Assembly: GCA_965223085.1 (NCBI GenBank) | Contig: OZ244981.1 | Location: 3,720,001-3,784,000, forward strand | From: CBDCVO01 sp965223085 | GTDB lineage: Bacteria > Pseudomonadota > Gammaproteobacteria > Ga0077536 | DNA: 64,000 nt | Direction: 5' to 3' | Part shown: positions 16,220 through 25,972 of the stretch, piece after piece | Numbering within the stretch: position 1 is the first letter of the stretch | Layout of the letters: each line of letters begins with the position of its first letter | Notes under the pieces: model-generated | The model's input: only the letters and a program-made list of their open reading frames with translations | The model's database searches: none | Told to the model about the DNA's origin: nothing | Program-made: the position numbers and the translations under genes

Positions 16220-19180
16220 ATGGCGGCGATGAGGGACGCAAGGCGAGGATCTGAGCGCGATCACGATGTCGCAACCGCGCCTGTGATCGCCACGGAGGTC
16301 AAAACCTCTACGTGTTATATGTGTGCCTGCCGCTGCGGCATTCGCGTCTATCTTCAGAACGGCACCATTCGTTATATCGAAGGCAATCCCGAGCATCCCG
16401 TAAATCGTGGTGTCCTGTGCGCAAAAGGCTCAGCGGGCATTATGCAACAGTATGCGCCGGCGCGTTTGCGCAAACCCTTGCTCCGCACTGGGGCGCGTGG
16501 GGAAGGAAAGTTTAAAGAGATCGACTGGGAGGAAGCGCTCACGATAGCGGCAAATTGGCTGGGCGAAATTCGGCACCGCGATCCCAAAACCCTCGCTTTT
16601 TTTACCGGCCGCGATCAGAGTCAATCCTTCACCGGGTGGTGGGCGCAACAATTCGGTACGTTAAATTTTGCCGCTCACGGTGGATTTTGTTCGGTCAACA
16701 TGGCGGCGGCCGGGCTCTACACCATTGGTGGCGCGTATTGGGAGTTTGGCGAGCCCGACTGGGAACACACGCGGTATTTTCTCATGTTTGGCATGGCGGA
16801 GGATCACGACTCCAACCCCATTAAAATCGGTCTTGGACAACTGAAGCAACGCCCAGACACTAAATTCGTCTCCGTTAATCCGGTGCGTACTGGCTATTCT
16901 GCGATCGCCGATGAATGGGTCGGGATTAGGCCCGGAACCGATGGCTTGTTAGTCGCGGCGATCATTCGTGAACTGCTGCGCGCGGAGAAAATAGATTGGG
17001 ATTACATATCCCGTTATACAAACGCGGGGTGGTTGATCGAACGCGCTCCGGGAAGTGCAACGCATGGTCTCGTGGTAAGAGACGCCGTCGGTACGCCACT
17101 GTGCTGGGACGCCAAGCGTGATCGCGCGCTAGCAAGTTCGGCTAGTGGTGCGATACCACAGCTCGTCGGCGAGTATCAGCTCACCGATGGTCGCCGAGCC
17201 GTGCCGGCTTTTCAGCTCTTCGCTGAACGATTTCTGGAACCGCGCTATGCGCCCGAGCAGGTGGCCGCAGAGACGGGCGTGTCCGCGGCGCGAATCAAAC
17301 GTCTGGCCGCCGAAATAGCCAAGGCCGCCTTTGCCAGCGATACGGCGATCGAACAAACGTGGACCGATACTAGCGGCAAACAGCATTCGCATTTTGTCGG
17401 CCGACCCGTCGCGATACACGCCATGCGGGGCATATCCGCGCACACTAACGGCTTTCATACTTGTCGACTCCTGCACGTTTTGCAAATGTTGTTGGGTACG
17501 ATCGACGTGCCGGGTGGTTTTCGCTACAAGCCACCGTTTCCAAAAGCAATCCCACCGCGCGCCGCACCGGCACGTGATCCCGCCGCCCCGGGGGCTACGC
17601 TCGCTGGCATGCCGCTAGGATTTCCGGCAGGTCCGCAAGATCTCGTGCTCGATGATGATGGGCAGCCGCAACGGCTAGACAAAGCGTTCAGTTGGGAACA
17701 TCCATTGGCCTTGCACGGCATGATGCATATGGTGATCCATAACGCTTGGGCCGGTGTCCCCTACCCGATCGACACACTGTTCATGTATATGGCTAACATG
17801 GCGTGGAACTCGACGATGAACGTTGCGAATACGCTGCACTGCCTTACCGATACCGACGCTAGCGGCAATTATCGTATTCCGCATTTTATTTATGTCGACG
17901 CCTATTATTCTGAGACCGTGGCTTATGCCGATCTGGTGGTACCGGATACGACGTACTTAGAACGTTGGGATTGCATTTCCTTGCTCGATCGCCCGATTTC
18001 GAACGCCGATGGTCCGGCCGATGCGATCCGACAGCCCGTCGTGACACCGGAGCGCGATGTACGGCCGTTTCAAGACGTCTTATTAGAGCTCGGAGCGCGC
18101 TTGGGTTTGCCGGGCATGGTCGAAGATGATGGGACGGCACGCTACCCCGGCGGCTATAGCGATTATCTTGTTAATCATCTGCGCGGTGGGGGTATCGGGC
18201 CGTTGGCAGGTTGGCGCGGTCATGATGGTACGGCTATGCATCGGGGCGCGGTAAATCCGGCGCAACTGCAACGTTACATCGACAACGGTTGTTTTTGGAA
18301 GGATGAATTAGCGCCAGCGCAACGCTATTACAAATTTGCCAACCAAGCTTATTTGGATTACGCCCACGCAGCAGGCTGGATCGACAGCGCGGCACCCATT
18401 GTCATGCAGCTCTATTGTGAACCCTTGCAGCGATTACGCCTGGCGGCCGAAGGACATGGCGCGGTCTTGCCACCGGTTAATGAGCGACAACGGGTGGCGC
18501 GCTACTGCGATCCCGTGCCGATGTGGTATGCAGTGAGTGAGCTGGCGCCGCAAGATGATGAATTTCCCTTGCACGCGATTACCCAGCGTCCGATGCACAT
18601 GTATCACTCCTGGGGTGGTCAAAATGCTTGGTTACGCCAGATCACGGCGCGCAACTTTTTGTACGTGCATTACGATACTGCTGACGCGCTAGGCGTAGCC
18701 GACGGCGACTGGGTTTGGGTCATCAGCGCCCACGGCCGTGTGAAAGCACCCGTTAAATGCATGCACGGGGTTAACCGCGATACGGTGTGGACCTGGAACG
18801 CGATCGGTAAACGGCGCGGCGCGTGGGGCCTCGCGCCCGATACACCTGAAGCAACCCAGGGTTTTTTGCTCAATCACCTCATCACGGAGTTGTTGCCGCC
18901 ACGTCCGGACGGACAGCGCTATTCGAATTCCGATCCGGTTACTGGGCAAGCTGCGTGGTTCGATCTCAAAGTCCGGATTGAAAAATGTTCGCCGAGTGAG
19001 GCGGCGGAGACGGTGCCGCAACTACCCGCTGTGTATGCTTACCATGATCCCGAGATCGCACGGGACGTATCGCGTTTCGGTGCGAAGCTTAAGGGAACAG
19101 GTAGCGCTAATTCTGCCTCGACACACCGCGAATCCGTTCCCCACACGCCGCGTTATGACCAGGACAGTAGCGAGACATGA
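16220..19180 (+). CDS. soeA: Sulfite dehydrogenase molybdopterin subunit SoeA
   Basis: Catalytic subunit of the cytoplasmic-facing, membrane-bound sulfite:quinone oxidoreductase, oxidising sulfite to sulfate. The 986-residue protein belongs to the DMSO-reductase family. N-terminal [4Fe-4S] ligands are C32, C35, C39 and C67 (CYMCACRCG ... GVLCAKG). No twin-arginine signal is seen, which fits a cytoplasmic enzyme. YHSWGGQNAWLRQI is part of the C-terminal cofactor-binding region. It overlaps soeB by 4 bases. Related polysulfide or tetrathionate reductase subunits are the main alternatives, but the gene order A-B-C and absence of a Tat signal favour SoeA. Confidence 0.87.
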   Translation: MAAMRDARRGSERDHDVATAPVIATEVKTSTCYMCACRCGIRVYLQNGTIRYIEGNPEHPVNRGVLCAKGSAGIMQQYAPARLRKPLLRTGARGEGKFKEIDWEEALTIAANWLGEIRHRDPKTLAFFTGRDQSQSFTGWWAQQFGTLNFAAHGGFCSVNMAAAGLYTIGGAYWEFGEPDWEHTRYFLMFGMAEDHDSNPIKIGLGQLKQRPDTKFVSVNPVRTGYSAIADEWVGIRPGTDGLLVAAIIRELLRAEKIDWDYISRYTNAGWLIERAPGSATHGLVVRDAVGTPLCWDAKRDRALASSASGAIPQLVGEYQLTDGRRAVPAFQLFAERFLEPRYAPEQVAAETGVSAARIKRLAAEIAKAAFASDTAIEQTWTDTSGKQHSHFVGRPVAIHAMRGISAHTNGFHTCRLLHVLQMLLGTIDVPGGFRYKPPFPKAIPPRAAPARDPAAPGATLAGMPLGFPAGPQDLVLDDDGQPQRLDKAFSWEHPLALHGMMHMVIHNAWAGVPYPIDTLFMYMANMAWNSTMNVANTLHCLTDTDASGNYRIPHFIYVDAYYSETVAYADLVVPDTTYLERWDCISLLDRPISNADGPADAIRQPVVTPERDVRPFQDVLLELGARLGLPGMVEDDGTARYPGGYSDYLVNHLRGGGIGPLAGWRGHDGTAMHRGAVNPAQLQRYIDNGCFWKDELAPAQRYYKFANQAYLDYAHAAGWIDSAAPIVMQLYCEPLQRLRLAAEGHGAVLPPVNERQRVARYCDPVPMWYAVSELAPQDDEFPLHAITQRPMHMYHSWGGQNAWLRQITARNFLYVHYDTADALGVADGDWVWVISAHGRVKAPVKCMHGVNRDTVWTWNAIGKRRGAWGLAPDTPEATQGFLLNHLITELLPPRPDGQRYSNSDPVTGQAAWFDLKVRIEKCSPSEAAETVPQLPAVYAYHDPEIARDVSRFGAKLKGTGSANSASTHRESVPHTPRYDQDSSET

Positions 19181-19929
19181 CCAGCTTACCCGCCCACACC
19201 GAGAAAAAACTTGGTTTGGTCATTGACCTCGATATTTGCGTCGGTTGCCAGGCCTGTGCGACCAGCTGCAAAGAATGGAATACGGCGGGACATTCAGCGC
19301 CTTTGACCGATCGCGATCCCTACGGAGCGCGCCCGTTGGGCGTGTGGTTTAACCGTGTTCACAGTTTTGAAGTAGACGCTGACGACGACGCCGGGCGTAC
19401 CGTCCACTTCCCTAAATCGTGTCTCCATTGTGACGACGCGCCTTGCGTTACGGTGTGCCCTACCGGAGCATCGTATAAACGCTGTACCGATGGCATCGTA
19501 CTCGTGCACGCCGAGAAGTGCATCGGTTGTAAGTTGTGTTCTTGGGCGTGTCCCTATGGCGCACGCGAGTACGACGACGATGCGGGCGTGATGAAAAAAT
19601 GCACGTTATGTGTCGACAAAATCTACAACAAAAACCTGCCCGAATACTCCCGCGTGCCTGCCTGTGTCGCCGCATGTCCCACCGGCGCCCGAAGTTTCGG
19701 TGATTTAGCGGATCCCGGGTCCGGAGTGTCGCAACTCGTCGCAACTCGCGACGGTTACGATCTGATGCCCGAGCTGGGCTGCAAACCAGTAAACAAGTAC
19801 TTGTTACCGCGTCCGCGCACGAAGCTAGCTGCAAGCGCTTCGTGTCAGGCATCCGACGAACTGGTGCCGCGCGTGAAGGACGTTGGCGAGGCGTTGCTTA
19901 AATGGATCGATAAAGTACTGAGCGGTTAA
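19177..19929 (+). CDS. soeB: Sulfite dehydrogenase iron-sulfur subunit SoeB
   Basis: Electron-transfer subunit of 250 residues with four ferredoxin-type cysteine groups: CVGCQACATSC, CLHCDDAPCVTVCP, CIGCKLCSWACP, and CTLC paired with CVAACP. This supports four [4Fe-4S] clusters, as in DmsB/SoeB. No signal peptide. It passes electrons from SoeA to the membrane subunit SoeC. Start overlaps the soeA stop (ATGA) and its stop overlaps the soeC start (TAATG), so the three are translationally coupled. Confidence 0.9.
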   Translation: MTSLPAHTEKKLGLVIDLDICVGCQACATSCKEWNTAGHSAPLTDRDPYGARPLGVWFNRVHSFEVDADDDAGRTVHFPKSCLHCDDAPCVTVCPTGASYKRCTDGIVLVHAEKCIGCKLCSWACPYGAREYDDDAGVMKKCTLCVDKIYNKNLPEYSRVPACVAACPTGARSFGDLADPGSGVSQLVATRDGYDLMPELGCKPVNKYLLPRPRTKLAASASCQASDELVPRVKDVGEALLKWIDKVLSG

Positions 19930-20870
19930 TGCGTCCTGCGTTTTCAGTCATTTTTTTTACCGTGCTATCTGGTGCCGGCTATGGTTTGCTCGTAGTATTA
20001 CTCGGCGCCGTGGCCGGCGGTATTATGTTTCCCGAGCGTGGCGTCATTTTGACTTCTTTAGCCGTGGCAGGTGCTTTGATTACGCTCGGTCTCCTATGTT
20101 CAACGTTGCACTTGGGCCACCCAGAGCGTGCATGGCGGGCCCTTAGCCAATGGCGAAGTTCGTGGCTAAGTCGTGAAGGTGTGCTCGCCTTGTGGACTTA
20201 CGTGCCACTGGCAACGTTGTTCTTGCATGTTCTCAAATCTGGGTCGCCAACACCGTGGCCATACGCGTTGACATTATTGTTGTTGTTCTCGGCGCTCGCG
20301 ACGGTGTTTGCAACGTCGATGATCTATGCAAGCTTGCCTACAGTAGTCGCCTGGAACCATCCCTTGGTGCCGGCCGTGTATCTGGCGCTGTCACTGATGA
20401 GTGGTGCGATGATCTGGCTGGTTATCGTGCGTGCATTGAGTGTGAATTATAAACACGTGATGCTCGCGCCGCTGTGCGTATTGTTGGCCGCCGGCTTTTT
20501 CATTAAAGTGTTCTACTGGCGTAGCAATAGGCGAAACTCATCACCTGCGAGCGCCGCGAGAGCCACTGGTCTCGGCGCATTTGGTCGCATTCAAATGTTG
20601 CAATCGGCGCATTCTGAAGACAACTATTTATTGCACGAAATGGGTTTTCAAATTGCGCGCAAACATGCCAGCAAACTGAGGCGCATCGCCTACCTCGCGA
20701 CGTTTCTTGTTCCGGCGTTGCTGACCGCCTTCAGTGTTATCGCGTCGCGCGGAATTGCGATAGGGGCACTGGTGTGTGCGGTTGCCACAATGTTATGTGG
20801 TTTATTAGTTGAACGTTGGTTGTTTTTTGCCGAGGCCGAACATATCGTCATGACATACTATGGCCGTTGA
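19929..20870 (+). CDS. soeC: Sulfite dehydrogenase membrane anchor SoeC (DmsC/NrfD-type)
   Basis: Quinone-reducing membrane anchor of 313 residues with about eight hydrophobic helices; family segments include the first helix FSVIFFTVLSGAGYGLLVVL, STLHLGHPERAWRALSQWRSSWLSREG and the FKVFYW-like loop near residue 195. The HLGHPxRAWRA motif is characteristic of the DmsC anchor family. Last gene of the operon; the next gene is convergent, 8 bases away. Confidence 0.9.
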   Translation: MRPAFSVIFFTVLSGAGYGLLVVLLGAVAGGIMFPERGVILTSLAVAGALITLGLLCSTLHLGHPERAWRALSQWRSSWLSREGVLALWTYVPLATLFLHVLKSGSPTPWPYALTLLLLFSALATVFATSMIYASLPTVVAWNHPLVPAVYLALSLMSGAMIWLVIVRALSVNYKHVMLAPLCVLLAAGFFIKVFYWRSNRRNSSPASAARATGLGAFGRIQMLQSAHSEDNYLLHEMGFQIARKHASKLRRIAYLATFLVPALLTAFSVIASRGIAIGALVCAVATMLCGLLVERWLFFAEAEHIVMTYYGR

Positions 20871-20878
20871 TGTGTGAA

Positions 20879-21361
20879 TCATTTCTCCAAATCTAAACGC
20901 TGGTGCCAGGCTGCGATTGATTCTTCCGGGTAACCGTCGTAATGCTGATCTTGTGGCGCGTGCGGATGTGGAACCCAATTCGCGCGCACTCCCAACATCA
21001 GATGAACTCGCTCCGGGGGCGTGGGCAAAGCACTGTCGATCGCGGAGGCAAAGGGGTGGATAAGTTCGGGCCAGCGCGGATCCCAGACCCATAATGCGCT
21101 ACCACAAATTGAACAAAAGTGTCGCGTTGCGGGACTCGGGTCGCTATCTATATCGGCAGTGAGTCGTGCTTGATAGCGCGTAACATGCGCCTCACCCGTA
21201 ACCTGCATGGAATTTGCATCACCGCCCAAGTTGATAGCATAGCCGCCACCACCGGCTGTCTTGCGGCAAATACTGCAATAGCAAAGATTAAACGGGTACG
21301 GATGTTTGCTGTTGAGCGCAAAAGTGACTGTGCCGCAATGGCAGGAACCTTCGAGTTGCAT
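20879..21361 (-). CDS. GFA / Mss4-like zinc-binding domain protein
   Basis: Small protein of the glutathione-dependent formaldehyde-activating enzyme (GFA) fold. Zinc ligands appear as CHCG near the N-terminus, CYCSIC about 30 residues later, and CSICGS. Many GFA members are not formaldehyde-activating enzymes, so the substrate is unknown. The ATG at 21361 (160 residues, MQLEGSCHCG) is chosen over longer frames because it has a GGAG upstream and is where homology begins. Convergent with soeC. Confidence 0.8.
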   Translation of the reverse strand: MQLEGSCHCGTVTFALNSKHPYPFNLCYCSICRKTAGGGGYAINLGGDANSMQVTGEAHVTRYQARLTADIDSDPSPATRHFCSICGSALWVWDPRWPELIHPFASAIDSALPTPPERVHLMLGVRANWVPHPHAPQDQHYDGYPEESIAAWHQRLDLEK

Positions 21362-21655
21362 TGAAGTCTCCGCGGGGCAGGATTTGTGAGCACCCATCGC
21401 GGTGAAAGTTATCATATATTATTGTTGCAGCGTAACTTGCCAGCAACGACATTGGTAGCGTGGATATCAGTGTTTCGCGTATATCTTGGCAACTGCGAGT
21501 TAGCACAATCCCGTGTGTGGATTTGCTGATCCTTCAGTGGCGTATGATCGTGGCAGCAAATTCACAAACGTGCCGAGGCAAGAACATCAAATGGCGGAGT
21601 TCCACCCAATCGCAGCTTGCATTACGCTACCGTAATTGAACCGGAGATAAATACA

Positions 21656-22585
21656 ATGAGCGTTCGCGCGGGATTTGGCATTGCTAGTTATCCGTTCGAA
21701 GATCCGCACGGTTATTTCCGCTGGGTCGAGCTGTTAGAGTCGCTCGCGGTAGATTCGGTGTGGCAAACAGATCGACTCGTCTCTGGCGATCCCTATTTAG
21801 AATCCTTGAGCGCCATGGCGGTGTTAGCTGGTTGCACCGATAGAATTAAGTTCGGCATGAACGCGGTTGTCGCGCCCCTGCGCGATCCCCTGTTATTGGC
21901 AAAGCAGTGCGCTACGGTTGATTATTTGAGCAAGGGTCGTTTACTGCCGATGTTCGGGGTCGGTTACAAGTCAGCGGTGGAGTGGGGCGCGACTGGTCAG
22001 GATCCCGGCGTCCGGGGTCGGCGGGCCGACGAAATATTTGAGTTGCTTAGGCGCTTATGGTCGGAGAAAAACGTCACATTCGCGGGCGAGTTTTTTCACT
22101 ACGAGAACGTCACAGTAAGCCCGCAACCAATTCAACAGCCGCTCCCATTGTGGATTGGCGGTAACAGCAAAGCCGCCCACCGACGCGCCGCTCGCTTGGG
22201 TAGCGGATGGATCGGTGGCATTGCGAGTCCTGAGCAAGTCAAAACTGCGATCAGCACTATCACCCGCGAAGCTGCCGCGTGTAACCGGCATATCGATCCC
22301 GAACATTTCGGTGCATCGTTGGCGATTCGCATCGGCAGTGTTGACGAACCCCTCGTCAGCGATTTTCCGCTCGTTAGGCGGGCGGGCATTGGCGATAACG
22401 TCGATATTCGGCCACTGTTGTGCATCGGCTCTACCGCCGAGATCATCGCGCGCATCGAACAATACAAAGTTGCAGGCGCGTCCAAATTTGTGTTGCTGCC
22501 GATCGCGCAAGGCGAGGCGGATACATTTGATCAAACGCGACGCATCTGTGCGGACGTTTTGCCCGCGATCGAATCACGCCCCTAA
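21656..22585 (+). CDS. LLM class F420-dependent oxidoreductase (2)
   Basis: Luciferase-like TIM-barrel protein of 309 residues. Motifs: RAGFGIASYPFED at strand 1, VWQTDRLVSGDPYLESLSAMAVLAG, LAKQCATVDYLSKGRLLPMFGVGY, and PLPLWIGGNSKAAHRRAARLGSGW, typical of the F420-dependent LLM branch. Start ATG 21656 with GGAG about 10 bases upstream. It stands alone between opposite-strand genes, so it has its own promoter in the preceding 290 bases. Substrate unknown. Confidence 0.88.
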   Translation: MSVRAGFGIASYPFEDPHGYFRWVELLESLAVDSVWQTDRLVSGDPYLESLSAMAVLAGCTDRIKFGMNAVVAPLRDPLLLAKQCATVDYLSKGRLLPMFGVGYKSAVEWGATGQDPGVRGRRADEIFELLRRLWSEKNVTFAGEFFHYENVTVSPQPIQQPLPLWIGGNSKAAHRRAARLGSGWIGGIASPEQVKTAISTITREAAACNRHIDPEHFGASLAIRIGSVDEPLVSDFPLVRRAGIGDNVDIRPLLCIGSTAEIIARIEQYKVAGASKFVLLPIAQGEADTFDQTRRICADVLPAIESRP

Positions 22586-22676
22586 CTATCAGGGGCATGA
22601 GCGGCTTGCGCCGTATCATCAGGGTGCAAAGGTACCGCGACGTGATTTTAAAACGTCGCGGCATAGGAATCGCCGC

Positions 22677-22970
22677 TTAATGGTTTCCGGGTGGCCCAGC
22701 AGAACGTCTGTAGCCACCGCCATGCGGCGCACGAGGTTTAGCTTGGTTAACGCGCAAAGGACGGCCGCCAACCGAGTTTCCATCCAATGCTTTTATTGCC
22801 GCTTCGGCTTCCCCATCATCGGGCATTTCGACAAAGCCGAAACCTTTTGAACGCCCAGTATCTCGGTCCATGATAATTTTCGCCGATGCGACCGCTCCAT
22901 GCTCCGCAAAGGCATTGCGTAAGTCGTCTTCCGACATGTTGTACGGCAAATTGCCGACATAGATATTCAT
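22677..22970 (-). CDS. RRM-domain RNA-binding protein
   Basis: 97-residue single RNA-recognition-motif protein with a short Gly/Pro/Arg tail. RNP2 is IYVGNLPY and RNP1 is KGFGFVEM. Such proteins act in cold or stress adaptation in many bacteria (family knowledge). ATG 22970 has AGAGGG seven bases upstream, favoured over TTG two codons earlier. The 293 bases upstream hold no other gene, leaving room for a long 5' leader. Confidence 0.93.
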   Translation of the reverse strand: MNIYVGNLPYNMSEDDLRNAFAEHGAVASAKIIMDRDTGRSKGFGFVEMPDDGEAEAAIKALDGNSVGGRPLRVNQAKPRAPHGGGYRRSAGPPGNH

Positions 22971-23263
22971 CCTCAAACCCTCTGTGCTATTAGCCTCGTA
23001 TCATCGTCATTCACGCAATAGCACCAGGCATGATGGACGATTTCATAGTAGGCCAGTTGTTCAAGCCACCCAGCACGCCCGAGACTTCTCTCCGTTGTTG
23101 CGCCGCGTCAGCTCGCACCCACCACAATAATTTGGTGCGCCCCCTATGGTTTCAATGCGGAATGTAACAATTCGCGCCCCTACATACAATCAATACCTTG
23201 CGCCGCGTCTATCCCTGTTTATCAATCCCGTGCAAGGTTCAACTTTATATTTTGCGATGGAGA
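22971..23263. other. Intergenic, possible leader of the RRM gene
   Basis: A 293-base stretch without an ORF of convincing composition on either strand. It probably contains the RRM gene promoter and a long untranslated leader. No strong promoter box or hairpin was recognised by eye. Confidence 0.3.
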
Positions 23264-24142
23264 TCAATCATCGCCGTGGTATTCGTAGCGAAACGCGCGC
23301 GCCGTTGAATGAATAAAGCCTATCGACGGCAACGGAAAATGTGAGGCCAAAACAGTGATTCCACTATCCGCATAACGTTCTAGAAATTGGCGCCGGGTCT
23401 GCTGGGCAAGCGCAGGGTCAAAATCGTAGCGAAAATTCCAGGCGGGGAAAAAGCACTGCAGCGGCGAATGGATGAGGTCACCAGTAATCACGGCCTTACC
23501 GCTCCCCGCCGCGAGCCTGATCGCGACATGGCCAGGGGTGTGACCCGGCGTCGGTTCTAGCCAAACTTGATCGTCAACTTGATAGTCGTGTTCAACCAGG
23601 ATCGCGAGCTTGGCGTCGGCGATCGGTGCGACGTTTTGAGTAAACGTCGGATCATCACCCACATTACTTTCGCGTTCCGCGTGCTCGAATTCGATTCTCG
23701 AGAAAATGTAACGCGCGTGGGGGAATGTCGGCACCCAACGACCCTGTTCTAAGCGTGTGTGCCAGCCACAATGATCAACGTGCAAATGTGTGCAAAATAC
23801 GTAATCGATTTCGTCTAAGCCAATGCCAAGGCGTTGGAATTGCGCTAAGTAGTTCGCGTCGCTGCGCTGGTTCCAGGCAGGAAACCAAGTGCAAGACTTA
23901 TCATTTCCAATGCAAGTGTCGACGAGCATTAAATGCCGATTCGTGCGGATCAAAAAGCTTTGAATGGGAAGAATCAGTTCTTCTGTAACGGCGTCCATAG
24001 CCGTAGGAATCAACCAAGAACGGTGCGCCGCAATGGCTTCCGGCGTTGCGTCAGGGAAAAATTTACCCAGCGGCATGAACGGGCCGTGATAGTCAATAAT
24101 GCACGCAATTTCGAGGACGCCGATACGATGCCAAGTTTCCAC
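23264..24142 (-). CDS. MBL fold metallo-hydrolase
   Basis: Metallo-beta-lactamase-fold hydrolase, 292 residues. The zinc motif is THLHVDH (H119, H121, D123, H124), followed by TPGHTPGH, TGDLIHSP and ASHFPLPSIG supplying the remaining ligands. Quorum-quenching lactonases and other small-molecule hydrolases share this layout; substrate cannot be named. GTG start with GAGGA eight bases upstream. Divergent from the next LLM gene. Confidence 0.88.
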   Translation of the reverse strand: METWHRIGVLEIACIIDYHGPFMPLGKFFPDATPEAIAAHRSWLIPTAMDAVTEELILPIQSFLIRTNRHLMLVDTCIGNDKSCTWFPAWNQRSDANYLAQFQRLGIGLDEIDYVFCTHLHVDHCGWHTRLEQGRWVPTFPHARYIFSRIEFEHAERESNVGDDPTFTQNVAPIADAKLAILVEHDYQVDDQVWLEPTPGHTPGHVAIRLAAGSGKAVITGDLIHSPLQCFFPAWNFRYDFDPALAQQTRRQFLERYADSGITVLASHFPLPSIGFIHSTARAFRYEYHGDD

Positions 24143-24280
24143 TCAAGCAATCCTCGCTAGGAAATTAGATGTGAGGCGGCGCGAAAGCGCGATATCATAC
24201 TGTCGGCGACGTCGCTAAATCGGCACGCGCCGCAACGCGAGTCAGAATACCTTAGATCGATAAGCAAGAGGAGAAATATC

Positions 24281-25123
24281 GTGGTACGCGCCGGCCTGTG
24301 CATGTTTCCAACAGATAAGTCTATTCAACCCGTGCCCTTCGCACGTGCCGCTGAGGAACGCGGTTTTGATACACTTTATTTTCCTGAGCACACTCACATC
24401 CCGCTGAGTTCTAAGTCACCATTTCTGCCGGAAATCCCTGAACATTACAAACGTAGTCTCGATCCTTTTGTGGCCTTATCAGCGGCCGCCGCAGCAACGA
24501 CTCGGATAAAACTCGCGACAGGGATTTGCCTCATACCGCAACGAGACCCCATTACGCTCGCGAAAGAAGCGGCATCGCTTGATTTGATTTCAAATGGCCG
24601 TTTCATCCTCGGCGTTGGTGCTGGTTGGAACCGTGAGGAGATGGAAAATCACGGTACACCCTACGCCCAACGATGGGCACTATTACGTGAACGGATTTTT
24701 GCAATGCGCGAAATTTGGCGGGAAGAAACAGCGGTCTTTCACGGCAAATATGTAAATTTCGGTCCCCTGTGGTCATACCCAAAACCGGTGCAGCCCGGCG
24801 GTCCGCCCGTATGGATCGGTGCGAACTCGAAATACATGGCAGCGCGGGTCGCCGACTACGCCGATGGCTGGATGCCTATTTATGGTCGGGAAGGCGGCGC
24901 GACGCTCGATGATTTACGGGAAGCCTGTGATCGTCGGGGCCGCGATTTTTCAGAAATCAGTTTAGCTTTGTTCTTTGCACCAAAAGAAAAACAAATAGTT
25001 ATGGAATATATTGAATCTGGATTCTTGGAAATGATCTTCCCGATCCCATCCGCCGACGAGGCAACCGTGTTGCGTGAGATGGATGCCGCGATGGCTTTTA
25101 TGGCAGGCGTTCGCGGTCTTTAG
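24281..25123 (+). CDS. LLM class F420-dependent oxidoreductase (3), TIGR03619-like
   Basis: 280-residue luciferase-like protein. The N-terminus VRAGLCMFPTDKSIQPVPFARAAEERGFDTLYFPEHTHIP and the block LATGICLIPQRDPITLAKEAASLDLISNGRFILGVGAGWN match the TIGR03619-type F420-dependent branch. GTG start preceded by AGAGGAGA at good spacing. Shorter than the other LLM proteins here, as expected for this subfamily. Substrate unknown; convergent with the alpha/beta hydrolase. Confidence 0.9.
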   Translation: MVRAGLCMFPTDKSIQPVPFARAAEERGFDTLYFPEHTHIPLSSKSPFLPEIPEHYKRSLDPFVALSAAAAATTRIKLATGICLIPQRDPITLAKEAASLDLISNGRFILGVGAGWNREEMENHGTPYAQRWALLRERIFAMREIWREETAVFHGKYVNFGPLWSYPKPVQPGGPPVWIGANSKYMAARVADYADGWMPIYGREGGATLDDLREACDRRGRDFSEISLALFFAPKEKQIVMEYIESGFLEMIFPIPSADEATVLREMDAAMAFMAGVRGL

Positions 25124-25132
25124 CGGGTGCGA

Positions 25133-25972
25133 TCAACGGCTAAAGAGCGTCGCGCGCGCAAAACTTACCAACTCGCGATTGAAGCGCGCCGGCGCCTCGA
25201 TGAAGGGGTTATGACCGACGCCGGGATAGCGCGAGACAGTCGCGCTGGCACAATGCATTTTCACGTGCTCAGCGCTCGCCGGTAATACCACTACGTCGGC
25301 CTCACCGTGGGTGATCAGCACCGGCCGTTTTATCTGCGCAAGCACATCGATGTTCGACAGATCGCGTGTTACCAGATGCGCGCGGATTTGCGCAGGCACC
25401 ACCATGTTGTAGCACAACGCATATTCCCAATCTTGGCGTGGTATCGACATCACGATGCAAGCGTCGAGAAACTTTCTAATCGCATTGATATTCCGATCTA
25501 AATCTTCGCACGTTGCAGCGGCAACATTATCGATAAATCCTGGACCGATAAGAGTCCCGAGCACTCGCTCATTGAGCTCGGTTGCAGCACCAACAAAATG
25601 TATCCCGCCGAGTTGTTCGTCACCATACTTCCGCAAGTAGTCACAAATCACCAAGCCGCCATAAGACCAGCCGGAGACTAGCGGGTGTTGCAGGTTTAGT
25701 TTAGTGATTACAGCCGCTATGTCATCGGCCCATAAATTTGAGTCGGTATAGTTGTTCGCGGCCAGCGGCTTGGCAGAATTACCGTGCCCGCGTAAATCCA
25801 GCGCGACGAGATGAAAGTCCTCCGCAAGCTCGCTGTCGTATTGCGCACGCCAGCACTGCAAGCTTTGTGACCAACCATGGACGAAGAGTAAGCACGGTCG
25901 ACCTGCACGCCCCCATTCTTCAACGTGTAGTTCAAGCTCGCCACCACCGCGGATGCGATGTTTCTTATTCAT
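25133..25972 (-). CDS. Alpha/beta hydrolase
   Basis: 279-residue alpha/beta-fold hydrolase or haloperoxidase-like esterase. Nucleophile elbow GWSYGG (S103), acid in THGEADVVVLP (D226) and His in GVGHNPFIEAP (H254) form the triad; the oxyanion HGW is at residues 32-34. ATG 25972 with AGAGGT five bases upstream. It overlaps the end of the upstream membrane-protein gene by 8 bases, so both are probably made together. Confidence 0.9.
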   Translation of the reverse strand: MNKKHRIRGGGELELHVEEWGRAGRPCLLFVHGWSQSLQCWRAQYDSELAEDFHLVALDLRGHGNSAKPLAANNYTDSNLWADDIAAVITKLNLQHPLVSGWSYGGLVICDYLRKYGDEQLGGIHFVGAATELNERVLGTLIGPGFIDNVAAATCEDLDRNINAIRKFLDACIVMSIPRQDWEYALCYNMVVPAQIRAHLVTRDLSNIDVLAQIKRPVLITHGEADVVVLPASAEHVKMHCASATVSRYPGVGHNPFIEAPARFNRELVSFARATLFSR

